From Hahellaceae bacterium (lineage in GTDB: Bacteria > Pseudomonadota > Gammaproteobacteria > Pseudomonadales > Oleiphilaceae): 64,000 bases of DNA. The translations under genes were made by a program, and so were the position numbers. Below, piece by piece: positions 53,074 to 62,606 of this stretch (the first letter of the stretch is position 1; the number at the start of each line of letters is the position of its first letter). The notes under the pieces were generated by a model. The model worked only from the letters and a program-made list of their open reading frames with translations, made no database searches and was not told where the DNA came from. The DNA lies in contig JADGDV010000005.1 of the NCBI GenBank assembly GCA_016744695.1, positions 1 through 64,000 on the forward strand, read 5' to 3'.

Positions 53074-53586
53074 ATTAATAATTGATCCTGAATCAAGACC
53101 CAAACCTGCCTCAGGGTTTCCAGACTCAAACTGCTCGCTTGTGGCTTGACTTTGACTACTTTGAGTCACTTGGCTGCTTTCAAGTGGTTGAGTTTGAGTT
53201 TCAACTGGCGTTGGGTTTGTGGTTTGTTCCTGCTCAATAGGTGAGTTAGTTGCTTGAACCGTTTCTGCTGGACGGTTAGCAGACGCTTCAATACTGGCTT
53301 GTTGAATTTGTTGTCCTGCTGCAGAAACCACTTGTTCATTAATTACGTTGGTGTTTTCTTCTGTGGTGTTTTCAGTGCTTGGAACAGAGAAATCAAGCCG
53401 AGATGATACACTTTGTTCAGCAGATACATCGGAGGGCTCATCGTTAACAGGCTGGTCTCGTTGTGGCGCACTGGTTGCACGTAATTCTTCTGCAGCCTTT
53501 TTATTTTCAGGCTCACGCAACTGATTAACGCCACTGTTAACAATGGGTTGGGCAATTGAAAATGAAACGCCTGCAATATCAGCCAT
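53062..53586 (-). CDS. Low-complexity Gln/Ser/Thr/Glu-rich protein
   Basis: 174 residues from ATG 53586, set by GGGAG eight bases upstream. After a short ordered start (ADIAGVSFSIAQPIVNSGVNQ) the sequence is almost wholly disordered: Q, S, T, E, N and P rich, no aromatics, ending near GSIINVTA. No signal peptide, cysteine or membrane helix. It resembles small putative adhesin-like or motility-associated cytosolic proteins, but no family is recognised. Confidence 0.65.
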   Translation of the reverse strand: MADIAGVSFSIAQPIVNSGVNQLREPENKKAAEELRATSAPQRDQPVNDEPSDVSAEQSVSSRLDFSVPSTENTTEENTNVINEQVVSAAGQQIQQASIEASANRPAETVQATNSPIEQEQTTNPTPVETQTQPLESSQVTQSSQSQATSEQFESGNPEAGLGLDSGSIINVTA

Positions 53587-53714
53587 GACAAAACTCCCGT
53601 AAATACATTTCTTCACGTTTAATATAGCTTAAATTGTACAAAAAATGTACTTCTATATTTGTTGTTTTGTGACCGTTACGTTATATCAGGTTGCTATATA
53701 TAACCGGAAAGTTA

Positions 53715-55511
53715 TTATTCTGACTCAGGTCTGATGATACTAATGAGTTCATAGCCCTCTTCTGCTTTGACTTCTTGATCTGCTGCTACAGGACTTATGT
53801 CTCCCTGAGGGCTGATAACAAAAAGAATAAGTAAGCGGTTCCCATGCTGAGAACGATAGTTTTCGAGTGAAAACTCAGCTGTCAGCTGGGTTGTACGAAG
53901 GCTTGCCCCCTGACTTAATTGGCTCGCTAGCATGGCAAAGGTTACCTTATCACCAAAAAGCATTCGGGTTTCTTTGAACTTTTCTGAGAATTGGTGGCTT
54001 GCACGGAGGTCTGCGTCCCCATCGGATAGACCAAAAACGTGGCCTTTTCCAAATAAGTCAAGATAGTGGAAGGTTGCGAGCGTGTTGAGTTGTCGATAAG
54101 GAGATATTGCTAGCACATTACTAATGCCGGTTAAATCCATATGGTTTTCCGCATGTTCTGAAACCGGATTGCCAAAATAAACCGGTAAGTTATCCATGCG
54201 TGCAAGGCGAATATTTTCGTAACTTGTATCACTGAGCATCACTGGTATGTTTTTCTTTATTAAGCTTTTGGCCAGTTCACGAGCCACCTGATTAGCGCCA
54301 ATAAAGAGAAACCCTCGGCTATCTGGCTCAGCCACTTTTAACCATTTGGCTAATGGCGCTGCCGTCAGGCTTTGTAAAATAACAGTAGTAATGATCACTA
54401 AAAACACGAGGGGTATAAGTACAGCCGCATCACTGTGCCCTTGGCTTTCAAGCTGAAATGCAAATAAAGCCGATACAGCCGCCGCAACAATACCACGAGG
54501 AGAAATCCAACTAAGAAATAGCTTCTCCTGCCAACTGAGTGTTGTTCCCATTGCTGAAAGCCAAACACTGATAGGCCTGGCAATAAAAATAAGCGCGAGA
54601 ATAACCCAGGCAGGGCCCCAACCTAATTGAGCAATCGCATTAAACTCAATGCGTGCCGCTAATAAAATAAATAATGCAGAAATAAGTAAAACACTGAGGG
54701 ACTCTTTAAATTCGAGAATATCATCAACGGGAACACCTCGCATATTGGCAAGCCATATACCCATTACAGTGACTGTAAGTAAGCCCGACTCATGTTGAAG
54801 GTGGTTAGACAGAGCGTACACACCCAACATAAACGTCAGGGAACCCGCATTTTGAAGAAATTGAGGGAGCCAGCGTTGGCGTAATGCAAGTCCTAACAGC
54901 CAGCCAGCTCCTCCGCCTAGAGACGTACCTAGAATGAGTGTTGAGCTAAATGTCCAAAGCGTATGTCCAATAGCGCCTGACTTTCCTGAAACGATGAACT
55001 CAAATACTAAAACCGCTAACAGAGCCCCTATAGGGTCAATGACGATACCTTCCCATTTTAGAATGTTGGCAACATTGGCAGAGGGGCGAACAACGCGTAG
55101 CAAGGGCATAATAACGGTGGGGCCACTAACGACAACAATAGCGCCAAATAGCGTGGCTATTTCCCAGGATAAATCGAGCGCCCAACGGCTTGCTAAGGTG
55201 GCCGTTAGCCACGTTACAAGCATCCCTACACTGAGTAGGTTTCTGACCATACGCCCATGTTCTTTTAATTCTTTAAACTGCAGTGTCAGGCTTCCTTCAA
55301 AAAGAATCACCGCCACTGAAAGAGAAATAATGGGAAATAATAAATGATTAAATAATTTGTCGGGGTCGAGTACACCAAAAACCGGCCCCACTAAAATACC
55401 GCCTAATAAAAGGAGGAGGATTGCCGGGAGTTTCATTCTCCATGCAAGCCATTGACAAAACAGAGAGATAATTCCGATACTAGCTAATATTAAAAGGGTG
55501 TTTTCGGTCAT
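53715..55511 (-). CDS. CPA1-type sodium/proton antiporter with C-terminal RCK-like domain
   Basis: 598 residues. About 12 membrane helices to residue ~395, with LPAILLLLLGGILVGPVFG, AVILFEGSLTL, VVSGPTVIMPLLR and WEGIVIDPIGALLAVL as NhaP-type signatures. A cytoplasmic TrkA-N-like domain follows (GFLFIGANQVARELAKSL, then VMLSD), likely binding a nucleotide to gate transport. Expected to handle sodium or potassium against protons. Confidence 0.92.
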   Translation of the reverse strand: MTENTLLILASIGIISLFCQWLAWRMKLPAILLLLLGGILVGPVFGVLDPDKLFNHLLFPIISLSVAVILFEGSLTLQFKELKEHGRMVRNLLSVGMLVTWLTATLASRWALDLSWEIATLFGAIVVVSGPTVIMPLLRVVRPSANVANILKWEGIVIDPIGALLAVLVFEFIVSGKSGAIGHTLWTFSSTLILGTSLGGGAGWLLGLALRQRWLPQFLQNAGSLTFMLGVYALSNHLQHESGLLTVTVMGIWLANMRGVPVDDILEFKESLSVLLISALFILLAARIEFNAIAQLGWGPAWVILALIFIARPISVWLSAMGTTLSWQEKLFLSWISPRGIVAAAVSALFAFQLESQGHSDAAVLIPLVFLVIITTVILQSLTAAPLAKWLKVAEPDSRGFLFIGANQVARELAKSLIKKNIPVMLSDTSYENIRLARMDNLPVYFGNPVSEHAENHMDLTGISNVLAISPYRQLNTLATFHYLDLFGKGHVFGLSDGDADLRASHQFSEKFKETRMLFGDKVTFAMLASQLSQGASLRTTQLTAEFSLENYRSQHGNRLLILFVISPQGDISPVAADQEVKAEEGYELISIIRPESE

Positions 55512-55576
55512 GAATTAACAGTAATAGCCGAATACCGTGTTGTCCAGAAATGGCCTCTATTGTTGATACATTTAAT

Positions 55577-56353
55577 TTATTTACTTAATTTACTTAGTAC
55601 TCTGGAAGCCGCAAATAAACCAAAAGTAGCCGTCACACAGGTTGCAGCACCAAAGCCAGTGGCACAGTCGAGCCTAACGGGACCATCTGTTGATGGTTTT
55701 TGTTTACAAACTCCTCCGTCTGCTTGGGGGTAGGTCAGTTGTTCGGTAGAAAATACGCAGTCAACACCCATCTTTCGTTTGGTATTTCGTGAGAAATTAT
55801 AGTTTCTGCGAAGAAGATTTCTGACTTTTGCAAGTAGTGGATCTTGTATCGTTCTGCTGAGATCAGCTATTTGAATTTGTGTCGGGTCTACCTGTCCGCC
55901 TGCGCCACCGGAACTTATAATCTTGATTTTATTGCGCTTGCAGTAGGCGATAATAGCGGCTTTAGCCTTTACGCTATCGGTGGCTTCAATAATATAATCG
56001 AATTGATTGTTGAGAAGTTCATCCACATTTTTCTCTGTCACAAAACTCATGACGGCGGCACAATCAACCGAGGGGTTGATTGTCTTAATACGGTCAGCCA
56101 TTGCATCGACTTTTAGCCGACCAATTTGCCCGTCTAAGGCGTGGATTTGTCTGTTTACGTTAGATACGCAAATATCATCCATATCAAATAATGTGATTTT
56201 CCCGATGGCTGAGCGGGCTAAGGCTTCTGCCGCCCAAGAACCTACACCACCTATACCGATGACACCCACATGAGCATTTCTCAGCTTATCAACAGCAGCG
56301 TTGCCATAAAGGCGTTGTGTTCCACCAAAGCGGTGGGAAAAATCATCTGACAT
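55577..56353 (-). CDS. tcdA: tRNA threonylcarbamoyladenosine dehydratase TcdA
   Basis: 258 residues from ATG 56353 (a longer frame to 56446 is not family-like). E1-like ATP site VGVIGIGGVGSWAAEALARSAI, SNVNRQIHAL, adenylation Asp in DSVKAKAAI, and RSTA-like GFGAATCVTA end. It cyclises t6A37 to ct6A in tRNA. Divergent from the Nudix gene. Confidence 0.93.
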   Translation of the reverse strand: MSDDFSHRFGGTQRLYGNAAVDKLRNAHVGVIGIGGVGSWAAEALARSAIGKITLFDMDDICVSNVNRQIHALDGQIGRLKVDAMADRIKTINPSVDCAAVMSFVTEKNVDELLNNQFDYIIEATDSVKAKAAIIAYCKRNKIKIISSGGAGGQVDPTQIQIADLSRTIQDPLLAKVRNLLRRNYNFSRNTKRKMGVDCVFSTEQLTYPQADGGVCKQKPSTDGPVRLDCATGFGAATCVTATFGLFAASRVLSKLSK

Positions 56354-56466
56354 GAACAGGGTTTCTCTGGTCGTAGTAATGAGCAAGAACAAAGCGCTAT
56401 TATACCTGTGTTCATGCTGATACCAACAGTGGGGTTTAGCATTCATAAATATGCTAATGTAATCTT

Positions 56467-57045
56467 ATGAAAAACTTAAATGAACTTGAAATAGTCTTAA
56501 GCAAGCGAAAAGCAAAAACCCGTATGCTCAGGCGCTTTATGACCCGCTCATCTGTGGCCACTGTGCTGAGGGATCATGAAGGTGAACTACAGGTATTATT
56601 AATAAAGCGAGCGGATAAAGAAGGGGATCGCTGGTCTGGTCATATCGCTTTTCCCGGGGGTAGAGAGCAGCAAGAAGATAAAAATATCCGTGAGACGGCT
56701 ATTAGAGAAACTTCAGAAGAGATAGGGCTCGCGTTATCGGTCGATGACTATATAGGGCGTCTTTCAGACCTGATGACCTTTGCTCATGGAAACCGCAAAC
56801 CCATGGTGGTCTCACCTTATGCGTTTAAGTTGAATGGTGACCCGACCTTTACGGTTAACCATGAAGTTGACCAGGTGATATGGCTGCCTGTTTCCTTTTT
56901 GGCAGATAGAAGTAATCGGGAATCTATGCTTTGGGAAAAGAAAGGGGTATCGATTAAGTTGCCCTGTTACTTCTATGGAGAACATAGAATTTGGGGGCTG
57001 ACACTGAAAATGCTTGATGAGTTGGTGTTTGATTTGCTGGGTTGA
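56467..57045 (+). CDS. Nudix hydrolase, CoA pyrophosphatase
   Basis: 192 residues. The Nudix box spans GGREQQEDKNIRETAIRETS and ends EEIGL, with REtxEEIG intact; the Asp in the box start is usual in this subfamily (UPF0035/NudL). HIAFPGGR precedes it. Hydrolyses CoA and related pyrophosphates. Divergent from tcdA; followed by REP element B. Confidence 0.92.
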   Translation: MKNLNELEIVLSKRKAKTRMLRRFMTRSSVATVLRDHEGELQVLLIKRADKEGDRWSGHIAFPGGREQQEDKNIRETAIRETSEEIGLALSVDDYIGRLSDLMTFAHGNRKPMVVSPYAFKLNGDPTFTVNHEVDQVIWLPVSFLADRSNRESMLWEKKGVSIKLPCYFYGEHRIWGLTLKMLDELVFDLLG

Positions 57046-57072
57046 TGGTTGGTACTTACTTCTTTTGACGTT

Positions 57073-57167
57073 GTAGCCGTGATGAAAGGAGGCACGACTG
57101 GAATCAAGGATTGTTCACGAGGAAAAACCCCTTGATTCCGTTCGTGCCTCTCTGCATCACGGCTACG
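57073..57167. repeat. REP element B
   Basis: Arms 57073-57109 (GTAGCC to AAGG) and 57130-57167 (CCTTGATTCC to GGCTACG) form a nearly complete inverted repeat with a 20-base centre. The left arm agrees with element A (25509-25545) at 34 of 37 positions; here the base that makes a TTG codon in A gives CTG instead. Confidence 0.88.
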
Positions 57168-57201
57168 GAGAGTGATGCGGAGAGCTGTAAATCAGCTTAA
57201 A

Positions 57202-59025
57202 TTAAACAAACGCAAAGTGCTCTTCTTCAATTTGCATTAAAGTCTTGGACCCCGCCATCATGGTTGCATAGTGGGTTTTGGTCCTTGGTAAAATTCTCGC
57301 AAAATAGAATTCAGCGGTTTGAATCTTAGCGCGATAGAAGTCTTTATCTTCCTCAGCGCCATTGGCTAACTGATCATAAGCCTTTTCAGCCATCATGGCC
57401 CAGAAATACCCCATTACGATATAGCCGGAATACATTAAGAAATCGACTGAAGCTGAACCGACTTCATCTTTGTCTCTCATTGCATTAAATACCAGTCTTA
57501 AGGCAACGAAATTCCACTGGCGGTTTAGCCAAGTGAGGTCACTGACCATTGATTTCATCTTGCCACGATTCTTACCTGTTACATAAGGAGATTTACCTTT
57601 GCAATACTGGCTAAGCTCTTTACTAAAACGACGGAATGCGGTGCCTTTGTCTAACAGTATTTTTCTTCCGAGCAGGTCAAGTGCCTGAATACCCGTTGTG
57701 CCTTCGTACAACATTGAAATACGGGTATCACGAACAATTTGTTCCATTCCCCATTCTTTAATATAACCATGACCACCAAATACCTGCATACCTAAGTTAG
57801 CCGCTTCATAGCCTGTTTCTGTTAGGAACGCTTTAATAATGGGGGTTAAGAACCCCAGGTCGTCATCGGCTCGTGTTTGCGCGGCTTCATCTTCGTTATT
57901 AATAAGAAAGTCTGCTTTGTGGGACGCGTAGTAAATCATTGCGCGTCCGCCTTCTGCAAAGGCTTTCTGTGTAAGCAACATGCGACGCACATCAGGGTGA
58001 ACAATAATCGGGTCGGCTACTTTATCAGGTGCTTTTTTGCCGCTGAGCGAACGCATTGATAGGCGGTCTTTTGCATAGCTTAATGCGCCCTGGAAAGACA
58101 GTTCAGCTGCCGCGCAACCCTGCAAACCGGTGCCAATGCGCGCCGTATTCATAAAGGTAAACATGCACTCTAGGCCTTTATTGGGTTCGCCAATTAAGAA
58201 GCCTTTGGAGCCATCAAAGTTCATTACGCAGGTTGAAGAGCCTTTAATCCCCATTTTTTCTTCAAGTGAACCTACGCTTACGTTATTGAATTCACCGGTA
58301 TTACCTTGGGCATCAGGTAAAAATTTTGGCACAATAAACAGAGATATACCTCGTGTACCTTTTGGCGCACCGGGCAGACGAGCTAATACAATGTGTACGA
58401 TGTTGTCTGTTAAGTCGTGATCACCCGCTGAGATGAAGATCTTAGTGCCGGTCACGGTATAAGAACCGTCGTCGTTGGTGTCAGCCTTGGTTTTTACTTG
58501 CCCAAGATCAGTGCCGCATTGAGGCTCTGTCAGGCACATACTGCCTGTCCAGGCTCCTTCAGTCAATTTGGTTAAATAAACCTGTTTCTGCTCTTCATTA
58601 CCATGCAAGTAGACCGTATTCATTGCGCCCATGCTAAGCCCTGGGTACATCCCCCAAGACCAGTTGGCCGTACTAATCATTTCTGACTTGAGTACGCCAA
58701 GAGACAAAGGTAAGCCTTGGCCACCATACTCTACAGGGTGAGACATTCCTTGCCAGCCGCCCGCAACGAATTGATCATAAGCGGCTTTAAAACCGGAAGG
58801 GGTAATGACTTGTCCATCAACTAGCTTACAACCTTCGTGATCGCCTATCTGATTCAATGGAGAAAGTACTTCTTCACTAAATTTTGCACTCTCTTCGAGA
58901 ATAGCGTCAACCATGTCAGGGGTTGCTTCTTCACCTGCTGGGATTTTTTTGTAGTGTTCTTGTGTGTTTAACAGTTCATTAAAAACGAACTTCATGTCGC
59001 GTAAAGGGGTCTTGTATTCTGGCAT
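57202..59025 (-). CDS. Acyl-CoA dehydrogenase (~600-residue class)
   Basis: 607 residues from ATG 59025, set by AGGAG about nine bases upstream. N-terminal acyl-CoA dehydrogenase core: SMCLTEPQCGTDLGQVKT for FAD/substrate, YEGTTGIQALDLLGRKIL in the middle-end, then the extended PF12806-like C-terminal helices. Performs the first oxidation in beta-oxidation of acyl-CoA, probably long or modified chains. Apparently monocistronic. Confidence 0.94.
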   Translation of the reverse strand: MPEYKTPLRDMKFVFNELLNTQEHYKKIPAGEEATPDMVDAILEESAKFSEEVLSPLNQIGDHEGCKLVDGQVITPSGFKAAYDQFVAGGWQGMSHPVEYGGQGLPLSLGVLKSEMISTANWSWGMYPGLSMGAMNTVYLHGNEEQKQVYLTKLTEGAWTGSMCLTEPQCGTDLGQVKTKADTNDDGSYTVTGTKIFISAGDHDLTDNIVHIVLARLPGAPKGTRGISLFIVPKFLPDAQGNTGEFNNVSVGSLEEKMGIKGSSTCVMNFDGSKGFLIGEPNKGLECMFTFMNTARIGTGLQGCAAAELSFQGALSYAKDRLSMRSLSGKKAPDKVADPIIVHPDVRRMLLTQKAFAEGGRAMIYYASHKADFLINNEDEAAQTRADDDLGFLTPIIKAFLTETGYEAANLGMQVFGGHGYIKEWGMEQIVRDTRISMLYEGTTGIQALDLLGRKILLDKGTAFRRFSKELSQYCKGKSPYVTGKNRGKMKSMVSDLTWLNRQWNFVALRLVFNAMRDKDEVGSASVDFLMYSGYIVMGYFWAMMAEKAYDQLANGAEEDKDFYRAKIQTAEFYFARILPRTKTHYATMMAGSKTLMQIEEEHFAFV

Positions 59026-59183
59026 TGTTGGCTCTCCTACTTCAATTGAGCATATTTGTTCACCATTCAATTCTCCCTTATTCCGCTAAAGAGTAATTGG
59101 CACAGGGGGCTTAATTGAGTGTGGTTAGGGTCAATGCTATTGAACTTATGGAGAGGAAGGGTGGTATCTAAATGCTTCACGCA

Positions 59184-59213
59184 TAAAAAAAGGCTGCCTA
59201 AATAGGCAGCCTT
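59184..59213 (-). terminator. Strong minus-strand intrinsic terminator
   Basis: Perfect ten-base-pair stem (59190-59199 with 59204-59213), four-base loop and T6 run in minus-strand sense. It lies upstream of the acyl-CoA dehydrogenase, which is transcribed in the same direction, so it cannot be that gene's terminator. Confidence 0.85.
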
Positions 59214-59290
59214 AAAGCAAGGTAAGTATTTACTCTCTTGCGAGAGTAAAAACGGACTAGTTCAGAGACACTAATCAACGAGATCTATTC
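59184..59290 (-). ncRNA. Candidate small RNA with GNRA hairpin and intrinsic terminator
   Basis: On the minus strand a perfect nine-pair hairpin with a GCAA (GNRA) tetraloop (59250-59229) is followed 15 bases on by a ten-pair terminator stem AAGGCTGCCT-ATTT-AGGCAGCCTT and a T tract (59213-59185). No minus-strand gene lies upstream as far as 59449, so a short RNA is the simplest reading. Its 5-prime end is unknown; TTGACC near 59324 is a possible -35 without a good -10. Interval end is a guess. Confidence 0.5.
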
Positions 59291-59453
59291 TGCCGTAACC
59301 GCTATGATTACTGAAGGTCAATTTATGACGTTGCAGTGGTCATAATCGGACAATAGGCTTATTTCTCATGACTTATGAACATTCGTGCAATAAATAATAT
59401 AATAACCCCCTCACAAACCGCCTCTATTAACTATTAAGCGTTGAAAATTTGCG

Positions 59454-59459
59454 TATAAT
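59454..59459 (+). promoter_or_regulatory. -10 element candidate for the glucan synthase gene
   Basis: TATAAT, 29 bases before the ATG at 59488, with no strong -35. Its position argues against the upstream TTG start at 59449. The remaining part of the 59026-59448 gap holds the candidate small RNA and otherwise nothing recognised. Confidence 0.4.
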
Positions 59460-59487
59460 CTCGCGATTTCTCTCTATTGGTCATAAT

Positions 59488-62076
59488 ATGCGAAAGAAGT
59501 ATCAGGATAAGTTTCTAATACTATTGATTGTTTCAGTGATTACCTGCTCACTTTGGGCGCTGGCAAACCGCCCTCATATAGAGCCGGAGTGGATAAGTTC
59601 CGTTGCAGGCTTCTCATTTTCTCCTTTTCAGCATGAACAAAGCCCGATTGATGCGACCTACCCTACGGTAGAAAATATTCAGTCAGATATTGCATTAATC
59701 TCACGTTATACCAATTCACTTAGAACATATTCCGTTGCTGACACCTTAAGTTATATTCCTATTTTGGCTAAACCTTATGGTTTAAAAGTGACTTTAGGGG
59801 CGTGGATAACAGGGAACCGCACAGAGAATTTTAAAGAACTGGACCGTTTGATCGATATTGCTAATAGCCATGATAATGTCACGCGTTTAATGGTGGGCAA
59901 CGAGGTTATTCTACGAGAAGACATTGAACTAGCTGAGCTAATTGAATATCTGGAGTATGTTCGGGCTCGGGTTAAGGTGCCTGTATCTACTGCAGAAACG
60001 TGGGACTATTGGCTGAAAACGCCAGAATTGGTAAAGCATGTTGATTATGTAGCTGCACACATTCTGCCGTATTGGGAAGGCATTGATGTCCATGAGTCTT
60101 TGGACTATATCGCTACACATAGCCAGGAGTTAAAGCAGGCCTACCCACAAAAACCATTGTTACTGGCTGAGGTTGGCTGGCCGAGCCGTGGTCGCATGCG
60201 GGGTGAATCGATTGCCTCAGTTGCTAATGAAGCTATATTTCATCGTAATTTTCTTAAAATGGCCTCGGATTTATCGCTCGATTATTTTTTAATGGAGGCA
60301 TTTGACCAACCCTGGAAAAACATTAACGAAGGTTCAGTGGGCGCTTACTGGGGGGTCTTTAATACTGACCGGGAAGCTAAATTCCCCTTTAAAGGGCCTA
60401 TTTTAGATGTGCCTCATTGGGAGTTGTTAGTAGGAGTTTCTATCTTCTTGGCTATTTTCATTATTGCGATATTACTTCGTGATGGTGATATGTTTCGTAA
60501 GCGGGCGGTAGGGTTTCTTTCAAGTGTTGTTTTTATCTGTATGACGACCTTGGTTTGGATGGTTTATGATTACAGCAACCAATATATTTCATGGCAAATC
60601 ATCACGCTGGGGGTGATGTTATGCTTTAGCGCGTTTTGTGTGACGATGGTTGTTTTGGTTGAGGCTCATGAGTGGGCTGAAGCGCTTTGGGTTAAGCAAC
60701 GTAGGCGTCCTTTTTCTGGCAGTGACTGTGACCGTGCTCGTCATTTTAAAGTGTCGATTCATGTACCTTGTTATAATGAACCACCAGAAATGGTGATTCG
60801 TACTTTGAATGCATTAAAAGCACTACAAGGTGCTAACTATGAAGTGATAGTGATCGATAACAATACAAAAGACCCTGATGTATGGAAGCCTGTTCAGGCA
60901 CATTGTGAAACTCTGGGTGATAATTTTCGCTTCTTCCATGTATCACCTTTAGCCGGTTTTAAAGGCGGCGCTCTTAATTTTGCATTACGAAACACGGCTT
61001 CAGATGCCGATATTGTCGCTGTGATTGATAGCGACTATATTGTTGAGCCAAATTGGCTCAGTGACTTGGTTCCACATTTTACAAACCCTGAAATAGGCAT
61101 TGTTCAAGCGCCTCAAGATTACAGTGATGGTGATGAAAATCTATTTAAAACGATGTGTTATGCAGAGTATCGTGGATTTTTTCATATAGGTATGGTCACC
61201 CGAAATGATCGTAATGCCATTATTGAACATGGCACCATGACGATGATTCGTCGTTCATTACTCGATGAATTAAAGGGCTGGGGTGAATGGTCAATTACCG
61301 AAGATGCAGAGTTGGGCTTACGCGTATTCGATAAAGGTTTTGAAGCGGCCTATATTGAGCAGAGTTATGGTAAAGGCGTAATTCCTGATACCTTCTTGGA
61401 TTTTAAAAAACAACGCTTTCGCTGGGCATACGGGGCTATTCAGATTCTTCGTGAGCACGCGGCTAAACTTTGGTTAGGTAAAAATACCCAATTAAGTCAG
61501 GGGCAACGGTATCATTTTATTGCGGGCTGGCTACCTTGGCTTGCTGATGGTTTGAACCTGTTTTTTACTCTAGGCGCTTTATTCTGGTCACTATGTATGA
61601 TCCTTTGGCCAGAACAGTCTGACCCGCCCCTTATATTATTTTCTTTTCCACCCCTGGCCTTATTTTTCTTCAAAATAGGAAAGTTAATTCACTTGTATCG
61701 TGACAGGGTGAAGTCTAATGCACGTGAAACCTTCTATGCTGCCATGGCTGGGCTCGCACTTTCGTATACTATTTCAAAAGCCGTTATTTATGGTCTGATA
61801 TACAAGGAAATGCCTTTTATACGGACGCCTAAGCTTAAAGACCAAGCCTCTATTCGCACCGCTATTCTTTCTGCATGGGAAGAGATTGTTATACTAATAT
61901 TGTTGTTGAGTGCGGCGATAGGTGTGGGTATACAGCAAGATATAAGCGCATTAGATACCATCGTGTGGGTTGTGGTTCTGCTGGTACTGTCTCAGGGTTA
62001 TATAGCCGCGTTGGCTATGTCAGTGATTAGTGCATTGCCTGATCGAGCTGTAAAAAATGAAGCTGTAGCGAGCTAG
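59488..62076 (+). CDS. NdvB-like beta-1,3-glucan synthase (GH17 plus GT2)
   Basis: 862 residues. After an N-terminal anchor (residues ~8-28) comes a GH17-like domain (~30-300) with VGNEVILR and LLLAEVGWPSRG, the two catalytic glutamates. Membrane segments follow, then a GT2 glycosyltransferase: VIDSDYIVE (D-x-D), TEDAELGLR and QRFRWAYG (Q-x-x-R-W), and C-terminal membrane helices. This is the layout of Pseudomonas NdvB, which makes cyclic beta-(1,3)-glucans used in osmoadaptation and biofilm tolerance. Cyclisation here is inferred. It is 15 bases before cobU, probably not functionally related. Confidence 0.9.
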   Translation: MRKKYQDKFLILLIVSVITCSLWALANRPHIEPEWISSVAGFSFSPFQHEQSPIDATYPTVENIQSDIALISRYTNSLRTYSVADTLSYIPILAKPYGLKVTLGAWITGNRTENFKELDRLIDIANSHDNVTRLMVGNEVILREDIELAELIEYLEYVRARVKVPVSTAETWDYWLKTPELVKHVDYVAAHILPYWEGIDVHESLDYIATHSQELKQAYPQKPLLLAEVGWPSRGRMRGESIASVANEAIFHRNFLKMASDLSLDYFLMEAFDQPWKNINEGSVGAYWGVFNTDREAKFPFKGPILDVPHWELLVGVSIFLAIFIIAILLRDGDMFRKRAVGFLSSVVFICMTTLVWMVYDYSNQYISWQIITLGVMLCFSAFCVTMVVLVEAHEWAEALWVKQRRRPFSGSDCDRARHFKVSIHVPCYNEPPEMVIRTLNALKALQGANYEVIVIDNNTKDPDVWKPVQAHCETLGDNFRFFHVSPLAGFKGGALNFALRNTASDADIVAVIDSDYIVEPNWLSDLVPHFTNPEIGIVQAPQDYSDGDENLFKTMCYAEYRGFFHIGMVTRNDRNAIIEHGTMTMIRRSLLDELKGWGEWSITEDAELGLRVFDKGFEAAYIEQSYGKGVIPDTFLDFKKQRFRWAYGAIQILREHAAKLWLGKNTQLSQGQRYHFIAGWLPWLADGLNLFFTLGALFWSLCMILWPEQSDPPLILFSFPPLALFFFKIGKLIHLYRDRVKSNARETFYAAMAGLALSYTISKAVIYGLIYKEMPFIRTPKLKDQASIRTAILSAWEEIVILILLLSAAIGVGIQQDISALDTIVWVVVLLVLSQGYIAALAMSVISALPDRAVKNEAVAS

Positions 62077-62091
62077 AAGGGATATTAACAA

Positions 62092-62601
62092 ATGAAAGAG
62101 CTGATTTTAGGCGGTGCAAGGTCTGGTAAAAGTCGCCTTGCAGAGCAGAAGGCAAGTGATACAGGGCTTGATGTAGTTTACATTGCTACTGCCCAAGCAT
62201 TTGATAGTGAAATGAATGAGCGCATTTCTCGCCACCAAAGTGACCGACCCTCTCATTGGCAAACAGTCGAAGAACCGGTTTATCTGGCTCAATGTATTAT
62301 GGATAATGCAAAAGACTCCCGCGTAATTTTGGTTGATTGCCTTACCTTGTGGCTCAGTAATTTATTATGTTTGGACAACGAAAGTGTTTTTGAGGCAGAG
62401 AAACAAGCTTTATTAAATGTACTAAGTTCAGTGCCCGGTCAGCTTATTATGGTTAGTAATGAAGTGGGGCAGGGTATAGTGCCTGATAACCGATTAGCTC
62501 GTCGTTTTATTGATGAGGCTGGCTGGTTACATCAAGCTTTGGCGGAGCAGTGTGAGCAAGTGATATTTGTTACTGCCGGAATTGCCCAGCGATTAAAATA
62601 A
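62092..62601 (+). CDS. cobU: Adenosylcobinamide kinase/guanylyltransferase CobU
   Basis: 169 residues. P-loop GGARSGKSRLAE, YIATAQAFDSEM, HQSDRPSHW with the guanylylated His, and SNEVGQGIVPDNRLARRFID are all typical of CobU/CobP. It phosphorylates adenosylcobinamide and attaches GMP, in cobalamin salvage or late synthesis. First of cobU-cobT-cobC in this window. No cobalamin riboswitch precedes it. Confidence 0.95.
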   Translation: MKELILGGARSGKSRLAEQKASDTGLDVVYIATAQAFDSEMNERISRHQSDRPSHWQTVEEPVYLAQCIMDNAKDSRVILVDCLTLWLSNLLCLDNESVFEAEKQALLNVLSSVPGQLIMVSNEVGQGIVPDNRLARRFIDEAGWLHQALAEQCEQVIFVTAGIAQRLK

Positions 62602-62606
62602 ACACT

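Noticed and set aside
62077-62091. Cobalamin riboswitch before cobU
   Set aside because: Only 15 bases separate the glucan synthase stop and cobU, leaving no room, and no B12-box sequence is seen.
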